A stretch of 64,000 nt of DNA from G963674685 sp964591275 (GCA_964591275.1 CAZQAE010000024.1:1-64000); one strand, 5' to 3'; positions 44,201 through 51,767 are shown, counted from the first letter of the stretch. The notes: generated from the letters alone by a model not told the origin. Numbers and translations: made by a program.

Positions 44201-45403
44201 AATTTATGGTGCAGCGGAGATGACTATTGCGATGAAGAAGGCGACGAGTGCGCGCACTCGGGCAGCCCCTGCCAGGAAGACAGCCTCTTCTGCAACGGCC
44301 CTGAATTATGCAACGAAGCTGAAAATGAGTGTTACCACTCGGGCGATCCCTGTGCCGACGACGATCTGTGGTGCAACGGCATCGAGGTCTGTGATGAGAA
44401 CATCAATAGCTGCATACACAAAGAGGTTCCAAATTGCGGCGACGACGGCTATTTTTGCAACGGTCAGGATTACTGCGACGAGGATAACAGCGAGTGCGCC
44501 CACACGGGCAACCCCTGTCAGGACGACCTTGTATTTTGTAACGGCGACGAAATCTGCGACGAGATGGCGGAAGAATGCATTCACTCCGGCGACCCGTGCG
44601 CCGACGATGGATTCTGGTGCAACGGCGAGGAATCCTGCAACGAAGACGCCGGCCTGTGCGACCTGAACAATGTCCCCGATTGCGAAGATGATGGTCTGTA
44701 TTGCAACGGCGCGGAATACTGCGATGAATTCAATGATCAATGCGCATCCAGCGCCTATCCCTGCCAGGATGACGGCGTGTTTTGTAACGGAGATGAAATC
44801 TGCGACGAGGAGGCCGATACTTGCCTTAACCTTGGCGATCCCTGTGCCGACGACGGATTCTGGTGCACCGGCGCCGAAAGCTGCGACGAGGACAACCGTG
44901 CTTGCATCAGCGAATATGGGCCCAATTCCCCCCGTTGCAGCGACGATGGGCTATGGTGTAGCGGCGAAGAATTTTGCGATGAGGAATACGATGTATGCGC
45001 TAACGAGTTCGATGAGGACAATCCACGCTGCGCTCTCGACGGGCATTTTTGCAATGGCGAAGAACTCTGTGACGAGGAACTCCATGCTTGTGTCAACGCC
45101 GGCAATCCCTGCCCGGATGACGCTGTCTATTGCAACGGCATGGAAATATGCGACGAAGGAAACGATTATTGCCTGCAAGTAAATATACCGTGTGAGAACG
45201 ACGGCTATTTTTGCAACGGTGAAGAAATCCGCAATGAGGAAAATCGCGCATGCGACCATTCCGGCAATCCTTGCCTGGAGGGAGAAATGTGCATGGAAGA
45301 CATGGACCTTTGCAGCCCCTCTATTTACGAAGGCGACGGGGCTGCAGATTCCGAATCATCGGATGACGATGATGATGAAGGCGGAGGCGGAGTCTGCGGA
45401 TAA
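41294..45403 (+). CDS. Giant lipoprotein: seven FG-GAP repeats, 27 Cys-rich repeats, GxCG tail
   Basis: 1369 residues. Lipobox FSFSC at about 23. Residues 95-535 are an integrin-like FG-GAP propeller of seven blades with Ca-binding loops (GDVNGDGYDDVIVGA and variants). A Cys linker (CEIGDKCYPNGMTNPVNICE) leads to 27 consecutive Cys-rich repeats of 27-31 residues, each with four Cys: DDGLWCNGxExCDEDNDECxHxGDPC. The last repeat has lost its second Cys (EEIRNEEN, CGC codon for Arg). The protein ends in SSDDDDDEGGGGVCG. It is probably a long surface adhesin stiffened by about 50 disulfides. Such Cys-rich repeats occur in myxobacterial surface proteins. The low GAY-rich complexity favours recombination. 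Confidence 0.8.
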   Translation: MKHCIKNLSILLIAILLPFSFSCDMTEHSDYPNDERSDDFPGISESDHADFNKSHSKAQTVTGKLNFMEFLPDLRLDGTVDLPTTIDGLSQAPDWTDDPTDQFEGHFGNSIDGVCDVNGDGFADIVIGAWSFDDGLGTLDEEGAVFVYYGKINGLSDTPDWSYIATQKLANFGHSIACAGDVNNDTYDDIIVGAPGWDESLQYPNAGRAFVFHGSANGLSADPDWVHSEPASSNVYYGQSVSDAGDVNGDGYDDVIVGGHMYPTAGGTASGQAYVYYGSASGLESNSSWSAHGTQDAAYFGYSVSGAGDVNDDGYHDVIVGAPGQDYPTTTPPGYTNNSGIAYVFHGSGNGLSTTADWWYSPGAGHSWVVFGQSVSDAGDVNGDDYADVIVGATGFSNGQDDEGRAYVFHGSASGLTETPSWTAESNQTSAIFGVAVSGVGNINGDAYDDVIVGASGYDAGQSNEGRAFVYLGGDSGLSANYHWTGESNQAGANFGATVARAGDVNGDGYDDALVGAPNFDNDQTDEGTAYVYHGSCDGCEIGDKCYPNGMTNPVNICEICNAQQSSSDWSDNDGEICGDDEIFCNGDEICSGGVCNAHTGDPCEDDDLFCNGDEFCNAETDSCDHAGDPCNDDDIFCNGNESCNEAQNVCDHSGDPCPDDLWCNGNDMCDEENQVCEHQYDPDNPRCPDNNLFCDGEESCDEAGDQCISSEDPCEDDKIFCNGDEVCNESNKACEHTGDPCQDDLWCNGSDLCNENNQICEHYYNPENPRCPDDGVFCNGEEICNDADDVCGHADDPCADDGLWCNGLEICDEHENECLIKEIPDCSDDGLWCNGQDFCDEDNDECSHDGNPCQSDGKFCNGDEICDEIQDVCYHAGDPCADDLWCNGKDTCDEVHNECFHQYGPDNLRCPDDGEFCNGVAYCDEEADQCANPGESCPDDGLWCSGVETCDEDNDECMQKDVPECQNDNLWCSGDDYCDEEGDECAHSGSPCQEDSLFCNGPELCNEAENECYHSGDPCADDDLWCNGIEVCDENINSCIHKEVPNCGDDGYFCNGQDYCDEDNSECAHTGNPCQDDLVFCNGDEICDEMAEECIHSGDPCADDGFWCNGEESCNEDAGLCDLNNVPDCEDDGLYCNGAEYCDEFNDQCASSAYPCQDDGVFCNGDEICDEEADTCLNLGDPCADDGFWCTGAESCDEDNRACISEYGPNSPRCSDDGLWCSGEEFCDEEYDVCANEFDEDNPRCALDGHFCNGEELCDEELHACVNAGNPCPDDAVYCNGMEICDEGNDYCLQVNIPCENDGYFCNGEEIRNEENRACDHSGNPCLEGEMCMEDMDLCSPSIYEGDGAADSESSDDDDDEGGGGVCG

Positions 45404-45426
45404 AAATAATTCGTAATGATTCAGTC

Positions 45427-45618
45427 GTGACAGTGGATTTGTTAAACGCCGAAGCCGCGGAAAATCCCGATCCCACGGACGACGACGCCGATGACGACGC
45501 AGATGACGATTCCGACGACGACGCAGATGATGTTGGCGATAATGCCGACGATGATTTGTCCTCCGAAGCTTCAGCGAAGGAGGATGATGACAGCGGCGGT
45601 AAATGCGGGTTGTTTTAA
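45427..45618 (+). pseudogene. Duplicated C-terminal tail of the transglutaminase-like protein
   Basis: 63 codons from a GTG without ribosome site or signal peptide. The first 19 residues (MTVDLLNAEAAENPDPTDD) are nearly identical to the start of the terminal tail of the protein ending at 40937 (MTMDLLSAEAAENPDPTDD), and the DNA matches almost base for base over about 55 bases. It continues with its own Asp tract and ends DDDSGGKCGLF. It is best read as a detached tail module left by duplication or recombination, 23 bases after the FG-GAP gene. Confidence 0.65.
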
Positions 45619-45977
45619 TTGAAGAGAGAGTGTCCTAAAGCGTGAGATAGAGTTCCCGGTTCAATCCAAATTGGGCCAGCGCTTTTATGCATCCATGTTT
45701 CTTTTCTTGCGTTGATGGACAATGCCATGAAATCCGGCAAACAACAAAGAAATTTTTGCGGCATTCACACGCGAAAATGGGAGACACCCATTCGAGCAAT
45801 TATTGCAGCGCGAACATAATGGGGTTTTGTCGAGGCAATTTCATAGGCGGATAGGTTTTTGGGGTTGGATGTCCCCTATTTTCTTCGCAGAAATGCGCCG
45901 ACAAGGACAAGCTTCAGTGCCTGAAGTTAGCGCGCGTTCCTGATCAGGGTCTGCAAATTCTAATAGTATACTTTAAC
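45619..45977. other. Non-coding gap with repeat copy B, downstream of cysE
   Basis: No gene recognised. Contains dispersed repeat copy B (45771-45876) and a small perfect hairpin CTTCAG-TGC-CTGAAG at 45912-45926. The hairpin lies just past the minus-strand cysE stop but lacks a T-run on that strand, so it is at best a weak terminator. Confidence 0.4.
45771..45876. repeat. Dispersed hairpin-bearing repeat, copy B
   Basis: Second copy of the element at 3463-3570. It begins with the same GCGAAAAT, has GGG-AGACA-CCC where copy A has its first hairpin, and ends TTTTTGGGGTTGGATGTCC against TTTTTGGGATTGGACGTCC in copy A. The end palindrome is mutated here. Confidence 0.4.
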
Positions 45978-46952
45978 CTATATCCCGGAACCGTCTTCGA
46001 AGCATTCCCGGCGGGCCTGCGCCTGCGTGATGCGGCTGTTGGGCGGGACGCTGCGCGTTAGCCAGACATTGCCGCCGATGGAGGAATCTTTGCCGATCGT
46101 GATCGGCCCAAGAATGGTCGCCCCGGAATAAATAACCACGCCGTCTTCCACAATCGGGTGTCTTTTTACACCTTTGATCGGATTGCCGTTTTCATCCAGA
46201 GGAAAACTCTTGGCGCCTAGCGTCACGCCCTGATAGAGCTGAACATTGTCGCCGATAACGCATGTTTCCCCAATCACAACCCCCGTACCGTGGTCGATAA
46301 AAAACCTTTTCCCGATTGTCGCGCCGGGATGAATATCAATGCCCGTGATACTGTGCGCGTGTTCGGTGATCATCCTCGGGATAATGGGGACTTCCAACTT
46401 ATGAAGCTCGTGCGCAAGGCGATAGTTGGTGATCGCCGTCATCCCCGGATAACAAAAAATGGCCTCGTCCGGACTGGTCGCCGCGGGATCGCCCTCATAG
46501 GCGGCCTGCGCGTCCATGGCCAGAACGCTACGCACAGTCGGCAGTTTCTCAATAAAGGCTCTGGTGATGCCCAGTGCGTTTTCGCTGCATACCGGGCAGT
46601 GATCCGAATTCTGCGTGCAAGTGAAGCACAGTCCGCGCATTATCTGTTCGGCAATAACGCGCTGCACTTTGTCGAGCCGGGACCCTACGTGAAAACGTAT
46701 ATTGTCCTCGTTTAATTCCGAGCCGCCGAAATATCCCGGGAAAAGAACCGACCTCAGGGTTTCCATCATTTCGGCAACAACGACGCGCGAAGGAAGAGTC
46801 TGCCGACGCAAGTGGGTGACCGCAGCCCCGGCACCGCCATTGCCCACCGCGCATAGCATGTCCACAATATCTGAAAGAGGTTTCGCATCGCCTGCGTCGG
46901 CAAGCTTTTTCGAAATACTTCCATGGTGATGTTGTTTTTGACTATTAGTCAT
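45978..46952 (-). CDS. cysE: Serine O-acetyltransferase
   Basis: 324 residues. The C-terminal half is a left-handed hexapeptide-repeat helix with the serine acetyltransferase signature: GIDIHPGATIGKRFFIDHGT, GVVIGETCVIGDNVQLYQGV and TLGAKSFPLDENG. The N-terminal helical domain is long, as in the SAT/EpsC branch with about 320 residues, and holds CFTCTQNSDHCPVC, four closely spaced Cys that could bind metal or sense redox state. It makes O-acetylserine from serine and acetyl-CoA. It overlaps cysK by eight bases. Confidence 0.92.
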   Translation of the reverse strand: MTNSQKQHHHGSISKKLADAGDAKPLSDIVDMLCAVGNGGAGAAVTHLRRQTLPSRVVVAEMMETLRSVLFPGYFGGSELNEDNIRFHVGSRLDKVQRVIAEQIMRGLCFTCTQNSDHCPVCSENALGITRAFIEKLPTVRSVLAMDAQAAYEGDPAATSPDEAIFCYPGMTAITNYRLAHELHKLEVPIIPRMITEHAHSITGIDIHPGATIGKRFFIDHGTGVVIGETCVIGDNVQLYQGVTLGAKSFPLDENGNPIKGVKRHPIVEDGVVIYSGATILGPITIGKDSSIGGNVWLTRSVPPNSRITQAQARRECFEDGSGI

Positions 46953-47877
46953 TTGAATTCTCGAAAAGCCATGTGCTCAGGTAACGTTCTCCTGTATCGG
47001 GAAGAATAACAACGATCATCTTGCCCTTGTTTTCAGGTTGTGCAGCCACCTGCGCCGCCGCCCAGAGCGCAGCCCCGGAGGAGATGCCAGCCAGTATACC
47101 CTCTTCTTTCGCCAATTTTCGAGCCATGATTCCCGCATCTTCATTTTTGACCTGAATGATCTCATCAATAAGTTCGGCCCGGTAAACTCCCGGGACAAAA
47201 CCGGCGCCGATACCTTGGATTTTGTGTGGTCCGGGCTTGCCGCCGGAAAGAACGGGCGAACCCTCCGGCTCCACGGCAAAGATTTGAACACTCGATTTTA
47301 GTTTTTTGAGCGCCTCAGCGACGCCGGTGGCAGTTCCGCCCGTCCCTACGCCCACAACAACAATGTCGACTTTGCCATCAGTATCATTCCATATTTCCAT
47401 AGCAGTGGTCTTGCGATGGATTTCAGGATTCGCAGGGTTGTTGAATTGCTGGGGAGTAAAGTACTTGGAGTCCGCGGCGGCAAGTTCCTCGGCCTTTGCA
47501 ATGGCGCCTTTCATCCCCTCGGACCCTGGCGTCAATATCAGTTCCGCGCCGAAAACCTTGAGCAGTTTTCGTCGTTCCACGCTCATCGTGTCGGGCATCA
47601 CCAGGGTAACTCTATAACCCTTCGAAGCGCCTATAAATGCCAGGGCAATGCCCGTGTTGCCGCTGGTCGGCTCCAGAATGACGGTATCTTCACTAATACG
47701 TCCATCGCGCTCGGCCGCTTCGATCAGACTCAGGCCCAGTCGATCTTTCACGCTGGAAGCGGGATTAAAGCTTTCCAGTTTCGCCACAAGTTTTGCAGGA
47801 AGATCACGACCAATTCTATCGAGTTTCACCAACGGCGTATTGCCGATGAGTTCCGTAATGTTTTTTGCAATAACCAT
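46945..47877 (-). CDS. cysK: Cysteine synthase A
   Basis: 310 residues, O-acetylserine sulfhydrylase. ITELIGNTPLVKLDRI begins the fold; the PLP Lys is in NPASSVKDRLGLSLIEAAE; TSGNTGIALAFIGASKGY binds the substrate carboxylate; GVGTGGTATGVAE binds phosphate; and GIGAGFVPGV and GISSGAA follow. It takes O-acetylserine from the adjacent cysE product plus sulfide to make cysteine, and the two proteins usually form the cysteine synthase complex. GGGAG precedes the ATG. Confidence 0.95.
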   Translation of the reverse strand: MVIAKNITELIGNTPLVKLDRIGRDLPAKLVAKLESFNPASSVKDRLGLSLIEAAERDGRISEDTVILEPTSGNTGIALAFIGASKGYRVTLVMPDTMSVERRKLLKVFGAELILTPGSEGMKGAIAKAEELAAADSKYFTPQQFNNPANPEIHRKTTAMEIWNDTDGKVDIVVVGVGTGGTATGVAEALKKLKSSVQIFAVEPEGSPVLSGGKPGPHKIQGIGAGFVPGVYRAELIDEIIQVKNEDAGIMARKLAKEEGILAGISSGAALWAAAQVAAQPENKGKMIVVILPDTGERYLSTWLFENSND

Positions 47878-47922
47878 TTTTTCTCCCTTACCCGTTCGTT
47901 GTCTGCATCTTAAATCTCAGAC

Positions 47923-48363
47923 TTAGATGTAAAACATGTCCGATTGTAAGATTTTTGACTTTTGCCTGGAAGCTAATTGCTCAAGGGTTGTTTTTGAAAG
48001 AACCTCTTTGACAGCCTGGCCAACATCACGCCAGATCTCACGAGTCACGCAGTCGTCCGATTTTGAGCAAAATGCGTCGTTTTTGGCGCACTCCGTTAAA
48101 TCAAAGGGGCCTTCCAAAGCCTCGATCACATCATTCAAACGAATTTCCGAAGGCGGAAAGGCCAAAATGAAACCCCCACCGGCGCCGCGAATGGATTTCA
48201 CCAACCCAGCCGTTTTCAGGCTGGTCAACAAGGTGTGCATATATTTGCGGGAAATTCCCTGCGTATCCTCTATCGAACTCATTATCACAGGACCGGTTCC
48301 ATATTTCAGCGCCAGTTCAAGCATGATTCGAAGTCCGTAGCGACCTTTGGAAGAGACTTTCAT
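47923..48363 (-). CDS. Rrf2-family regulator (CymR/IscR-like)
   Basis: 146 residues from the ATG at 48363, seven bases after GGAGG. A winged helix-turn-helix (MKVSSKGRYGLRIMLELA, ISRKYMHTLLTSLKTAGLV, KSIRGAGGGFILAFPPSEI) is followed by ECAKNDAFCSKSDDC, three Cys spaced C-x6-C-x5-C. In IscR three similarly spaced Cys hold an Fe-S cluster; CymR, the cysteine repressor that works with CysK, lacks them. Being first in an operon with cysK and cysE, it most likely controls cysteine synthesis, perhaps sensing Fe-S status. Confidence 0.88.
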   Translation of the reverse strand: MKVSSKGRYGLRIMLELALKYGTGPVIMSSIEDTQGISRKYMHTLLTSLKTAGLVKSIRGAGGGFILAFPPSEIRLNDVIEALEGPFDLTECAKNDAFCSKSDDCVTREIWRDVGQAVKEVLSKTTLEQLASRQKSKILQSDMFYI

Positions 48364-48450
48364 GTCCAATCCTCCGCATATTCCAAAGCTATAACTCCCT
48401 TTTTCTTTTCCGCTGTCGACAATTGTTCACTAAATCGGTAGACATAAGCA

Positions 48451-48478
48451 AGAATAAGCGTAAAGCCCTGGATGTCAA
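48451..48478 (-). promoter_or_regulatory. Candidate promoter of rrf2-cysK-cysE
   Basis: On the minus strand TTGACA (48478-48473), 16 bases, TATTCT (48456-48451). The plus-strand motif ATAAGC occurs twice at a 10-base step over the -10 region (48444 and 48454), a plausible autoregulatory site. Confidence 0.45.
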
Positions 48479-48521
48479 GGAGATTCCATAAGGCAATTCT
48501 TCATTTTTAAGAAAAATCACC

Positions 48522-48549
48522 TTGACATTTATGTGCATATGCACATTAT
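48522..48549 (+). promoter_or_regulatory. Candidate promoter of the DUF134/ORP operon
   Basis: TTGACA at 48522-48527, 16 bases, CATTAT at 48544-48549, 17 bases ahead of the DUF134 start. The space between the boxes is occupied by the palindrome listed next. Confidence 0.5.
48531..48546. promoter_or_regulatory. 16-base perfect palindrome inside the promoter spacer
   Basis: ATGTGCATATGCACAT, a perfect inverted repeat lying between -35 and -10. A dimeric regulator here would block or remodel RNA polymerase. The DUF134 HTH protein encoded immediately downstream is the obvious candidate ligand. Confidence 0.55.
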
Positions 48550-48565
48550 AAGCAAGGAGGTGGAT

Positions 48566-49455
48566 ATGAGTCCGCGACAGAGAAAATCCAGGAGATGTGT
48601 GAGCGATTGGGAATCTCATGTCTATAAACCGCGGGGCATTCCGGCCGCAGAACTTCCTATAATAACCCTGCGAGAAGACGAGTTGGAAGCCCTGCGGCTC
48701 TGTGATGTTGTGGGTCTTACGCAAGATGAGGCCGGCGATCGCATGCACGTAAGCCGTGGGACTATCCAACGCACCGTCAAAGAAGCTCGCCGAAAAGTCA
48801 TCGGCGGCATGCTGGACGGCGTTATAATCAAACTCGAGGGCAACGAAATGATTCCTCAGGGAGCAAAGAGCGATATTGCTCAAATAGATGAAAGGAGGCA
48901 GTCAATGCCACAGCAAGATGGAAGTGGACCGGGCGGAAAGGGTCCAGGCAGTGGGCGTGGAATGGGCCGTTGCGGCGGCGCAGGACAGGGCGGCGGCGCA
49001 GGACAGGGTCGAGGCGCGGGACAGGGCCGAGGCGCAGGACAGGGCGGCGGCGCAGGACAGGGCCGAGGCATGGGACAGGGCGGCGGCGCAGGACAGGGTC
49101 GAGGCATGGGACAGGGCGGCGGCGCNNNNNNNNNNNNNNNNNNNNNNNNNNNNNNNNNNNNNNNNNNNNNNNNNNNNNNNNNNNNNNNNNNNNNNNNNNN
49201 NNNNNNNNNNNNNNNNNNNNNNNNNTGGGACAGGGCGGCGGCGCAGGACAGGGTCGAGGCATGGGACAGGGCGGCGGCGCGGGACAGGGTCGAGGCGCAG
49301 GACAGGGCGGCGGCGCGGGACAGGGTCGAGGCATGGGACAGGGCGGCGGCATGGGACAGGGCGGCGGCGCAGGACAGGGTCGAGGCATGGGACGGAACCA
49401 GACTGGTCAAAAGCAGAATCAAAAGAGCGACTCAAAAAACTCAGATGATTCATAG
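48566..49455 (+). CDS. DUF134 HTH protein fused in frame to a DUF5320-like Gly-rich protein
   Basis: AAGGAGGTG precedes the ATG. Residues 1-95 are DUF134: MSPRQRKSRRCV, VYKPRGIPAAEL, LREDELEALRLCDVVGLTQD and a helix-turn-helix AGDRMHVSRGTIQRTVKEAR. In frame, with no stop, comes MPQQDGSGPGGKGPGSGRGM-GRC, the start of a DUF5320-type protein normally encoded by a separate gene, then a hexapeptide repeat GQGGGA/GQGRGM. A 100-N gap interrupts the repeat. The frame after the gap that keeps the repeat ends in KSDSKNSDDS at 49455. A second strong ribosome site lies at the internal MPQQDG, so both a fusion and a separate product are possible. Confidence 0.75.
48891..48907 (+). promoter_or_regulatory. 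Internal ribosome binding site and start for the DUF5320-like part
   Basis: AAAGGAGG, seven bases, ATG at 48905, opening MPQQDGSGPG. The site is as strong as the one at the DUF134 start and is placed exactly where a family DUF5320 protein should begin. Confidence 0.6.
48978..49393 (+). repeat. 18-bp tandem repeat encoding GQGGGA/GQGRGM, broken by the gap
   Basis: Units alternate between GGACAGGGCGGCGGCGCA and GGACAGGGTCGAGGCATG, both 18 bases. Copies on both sides of the N run are near-identical, which explains the assembly break. The unit phase on the two sides implies a true gap length of 17 plus a multiple of 18 bases. Confidence 0.9.
49126..49225. other. Assembly gap of exactly 100 N
   Basis: Placeholder gap inside the 18-bp repeat; the size is conventional, not measured. 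It shifts the apparent reading frame of the host gene. Confidence 0.98.
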
Positions 49456-49500
49456 CAACTTGAGGCCATTGAGATCTTAAACACAGGAAAGGAGCGAAAA

Positions 49501-49872
49501 ATGCCAGGATTTGATGGAAATGGACCCAGGGGAGCAGGCCCCATGAGCGGACGCGGCATGGGCAATTGCACCGGTTACAACGATGCTCCTCAACAGCGTG
49601 GTTATGGTTATGGCCGGGGCTTTGGCGCAAGAGGCGCCGACTTCGGCGGTCGCGGTTTTGGTCGGGGCGGCGCTCAAGGATGGGGCGGTGGATACCGCCG
49701 GGGAGCCGTCGGCTATTATAACGACTCTCCGCCGCCTATAGAAAATAATCCGCCTCTGACGGCAAGCCAGGAGGCGCAAGTGCTCAAAGCTCACTTGAAA
49801 CAACACCGCAGGGCGCTGGATGATATCCAGGCGCGACTGGATGAAATTGAAAGTGCAACAAAATCCGAATGA
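49501..49872 (+). CDS. DUF5320-family Gly-rich protein with coiled coil
   Basis: 123 residues. Opens MPGFDGNGPRGAGPMSGRGM and a Cys (GNC), the family signature, followed by a Gly/Arg/Tyr/Phe-rich stretch and a C-terminal coiled coil (LTASQEAQVLKAHLKQHRRA-LDDIQARLDEIE). GGAAAGGAG precedes the ATG. These small proteins accompany NifX/ORP and Mrp genes in anaerobes; role unknown, possibly metal-cofactor handling. It is the second of this type in the operon. Confidence 0.8.
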   Translation: MPGFDGNGPRGAGPMSGRGMGNCTGYNDAPQQRGYGYGRGFGARGADFGGRGFGRGGAQGWGGGYRRGAVGYYNDSPPPIENNPPLTASQEAQVLKAHLKQHRRALDDIQARLDEIESATKSE

Positions 49873-49945
49873 TTTGGCTTTGAGCAGCTATACTCACGGC
49901 TTCTAAAAGAGTCTGAACTAAAAAAATAAAACAGGAGAGCACCCC

Positions 49946-50800
49946 GTGCTAATCAGCATAGCCTCAGGCAAGGGCGGCGTAGGCAAAACTACAATAGCAG
50001 TTAATCTGGCGCGCGTTGTCGGCGAGGGCATCACCTACGCCGACTGCGACGTGGAAGCCCCAAACGGGCATCTTTTTCTCTATCCGGTGATTGAAAATAC
50101 ACAGGAGTTCAGCGTCAACGTCGTGCGCATTGACGACGACAAATGCAACTACTGCGGAAAGTGTCAGGAAAAGTGCCGATTCAACGCCCTCGCCGTCTTG
50201 CCGAGGCATGTCATGGTCTTCGACGAGTTGTGTCACGGATGCGGAACCTGCTTATTGGCATGCCCTGAAGAAGCCATCAAAGAAATTGAAAGACCCATCG
50301 GCGTCATCGAAACGGGACATGCCGGTGGAGTCCGCTACGTCGGCGGACGCATCAACATAGGCGAAGCAATGAGTCCTCCGCTCATTCGCGCCGTTAAGCA
50401 AAAAGTCGCCAAAGACAAACAGGTGATCATCGACGCGCCGCCGGGAACCTCTTGCCCGGTCGTCAATTCCGTCATAGGCACTGATTTCTGCGTGATGGCC
50501 ACCGAACCGACGCCCTTCGGATTACACGACCTTGTTCTGGCCGTTGCGATGGTCCGACAAATGGGCGTTCCCTTTGGCGTGGTCATCAACCGCGTCGGTT
50601 TGGGCGACGACCGTGTCCACAAATATTGTCGCCGGGAAAATATCGAAATCCTCGCTGAGATTCCCGATGACCGCCGCGCGGCCCTGGCTTACGCCAACGG
50701 GAAAATCGCCGTGGACGTCGTACCGGAATGGCGTAATATTTTTACGAATCTTTGGACTTCAATAATGTCGCGCGCGGGATCGGCGACTCAATCCGCATAG
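49946..50800 (+). CDS. MinD-like ATPase with inserted ferredoxin domain (ORP cluster)
   Basis: 284 residues from a GTG preceded by AGGAG. Deviant Walker A SGKGGVGKTT, then an inserted 2[4Fe-4S] ferredoxin: CNYCGKCQEKCRFNAL and CHGCGTCLLACPEEAI. Switch region IIDAPPGTSCPVVNSV and TEPTPFGLHDLVL follow. These paired Fe-S ATPases are encoded in the Orange Protein complex genes of Desulfovibrio and probably load or power metal-cluster assembly. The next gene encodes a paralogue. Confidence 0.9.
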   Translation: MLISIASGKGGVGKTTIAVNLARVVGEGITYADCDVEAPNGHLFLYPVIENTQEFSVNVVRIDDDKCNYCGKCQEKCRFNALAVLPRHVMVFDELCHGCGTCLLACPEEAIKEIERPIGVIETGHAGGVRYVGGRINIGEAMSPPLIRAVKQKVAKDKQVIIDAPPGTSCPVVNSVIGTDFCVMATEPTPFGLHDLVLAVAMVRQMGVPFGVVINRVGLGDDRVHKYCRRENIEILAEIPDDRRAALAYANGKIAVDVVPEWRNIFTNLWTSIMSRAGSATQSA

Positions 50801-50814
50801 AAACGAATAAAACA

Positions 50815-51690
50815 ATGATAAAGCAACTCACAATCATCAGCGGCAAAGGCGGAACGGGCAAGACCACGCTTGCGGCTTCACTGGCAGCGCTGGCCGGGGG
50901 CGCCGTTTTGGCGGACTGCGACGTGGATGCGGCGGATTTGCACCTTCTTCTTGACCCGAAAATCAAACAAAGCAATGATTTCGAAGGCGGATATTCGGCT
51001 GAAATAGACCAAAAACTCTGCACGCACTGCGGTTTGTGCCTTGAGCATTGCCGATTTGAAGCCATCAGCGATGATTTTGTCATCAATTCCCTGCAGTGCG
51101 AAGGCTGCGGAGCGTGTTTTGACGTTTGCCCCGCAGAGGCCGTCGTTTTTGAACGGGAATGCGCCGGTCAATGGTTTGAATCGACAACCCGCTTCGGTCC
51201 CATGGTCCACGCCGCGCTGGGTGCCGGGCAGGACAATTCCGGCAAACTGGTGTCTCAGGTTCGCTCGCGAGCCATGGAAATCGCCAAAGAGGAAAACAGA
51301 GATCTGGTCATCATTGACGGTCCTCCGGGCGTAGGATGTCCGGTTATTTCGGCCATCACAGGAGTGGACCTTCTGTTGCTCTGCGCGGAACCGACGCCAT
51401 CGGGTCGGCATGATTTGCTGCGTGTGCTGGAACTGGCGGATCATTTTAAAATTCAAGCTGCGGTATGCATGAATAAGGTCGATCTCGCGCCGGAGAAAAG
51501 TCGGGAGATATTGGATGAAGCCAAAAAGCGCGGGGCGCACATCGTGGGAACTATACCTTATGACACCAAGGCCGTCGAATCCATGATGCAGGGCAAAACC
51601 GTCATTGAATTCGACGATGGTCCCCTGGCCGACTCGTTCAAAAATATTTGGACGGAAACAACAAAGTTGTTGGTAAACGAACACAAATGA
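50815..51690 (+). CDS. Second MinD-like ATPase with ferredoxin insert (ORP cluster)
   Basis: 291 residues from the ATG at 50815 (MIKQLTIISGKGGTGKTT). The upstream in-frame extension overlaps the previous gene and is not favoured. Ferredoxin motifs CTHCGLCLEHCRFEAI and CEGCGACFDVCPAEAV, then IIDGPPGVGCPVISAI and AEPTPSGRHDLLRV. A tandem paralogue of the preceding gene; the two probably form a heterodimer. Confidence 0.9.
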   Translation: MIKQLTIISGKGGTGKTTLAASLAALAGGAVLADCDVDAADLHLLLDPKIKQSNDFEGGYSAEIDQKLCTHCGLCLEHCRFEAISDDFVINSLQCEGCGACFDVCPAEAVVFERECAGQWFESTTRFGPMVHAALGAGQDNSGKLVSQVRSRAMEIAKEENRDLVIIDGPPGVGCPVISAITGVDLLLLCAEPTPSGRHDLLRVLELADHFKIQAAVCMNKVDLAPEKSREILDEAKKRGAHIVGTIPYDTKAVESMMQGKTVIEFDDGPLADSFKNIWTETTKLLVNEHK

Positions 51691-51767
51691 TTGAATTGAA
51701 AAAACTCTTATTGAAAAATTCAAGGATTTCAGATAAAGCAACTACTCTTTAAGGAGGGCAGCGAACC

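Noticed and set aside
43032..44666. Long Thr/Ala-rich and reverse-strand frames inside the Cys-rich repeat gene
   Set aside because: Shadows of the 27-repeat coding sequence with no start context or domain.
48828..49630. Several overlapping Pro/Arg/Ala-rich open frames around the N gap
   Set aside because: Other-frame readings of the 18-base Gly-rich repeat; only the frame giving GQGGGA joins DUF134 upstream and ends naturally at 49455.
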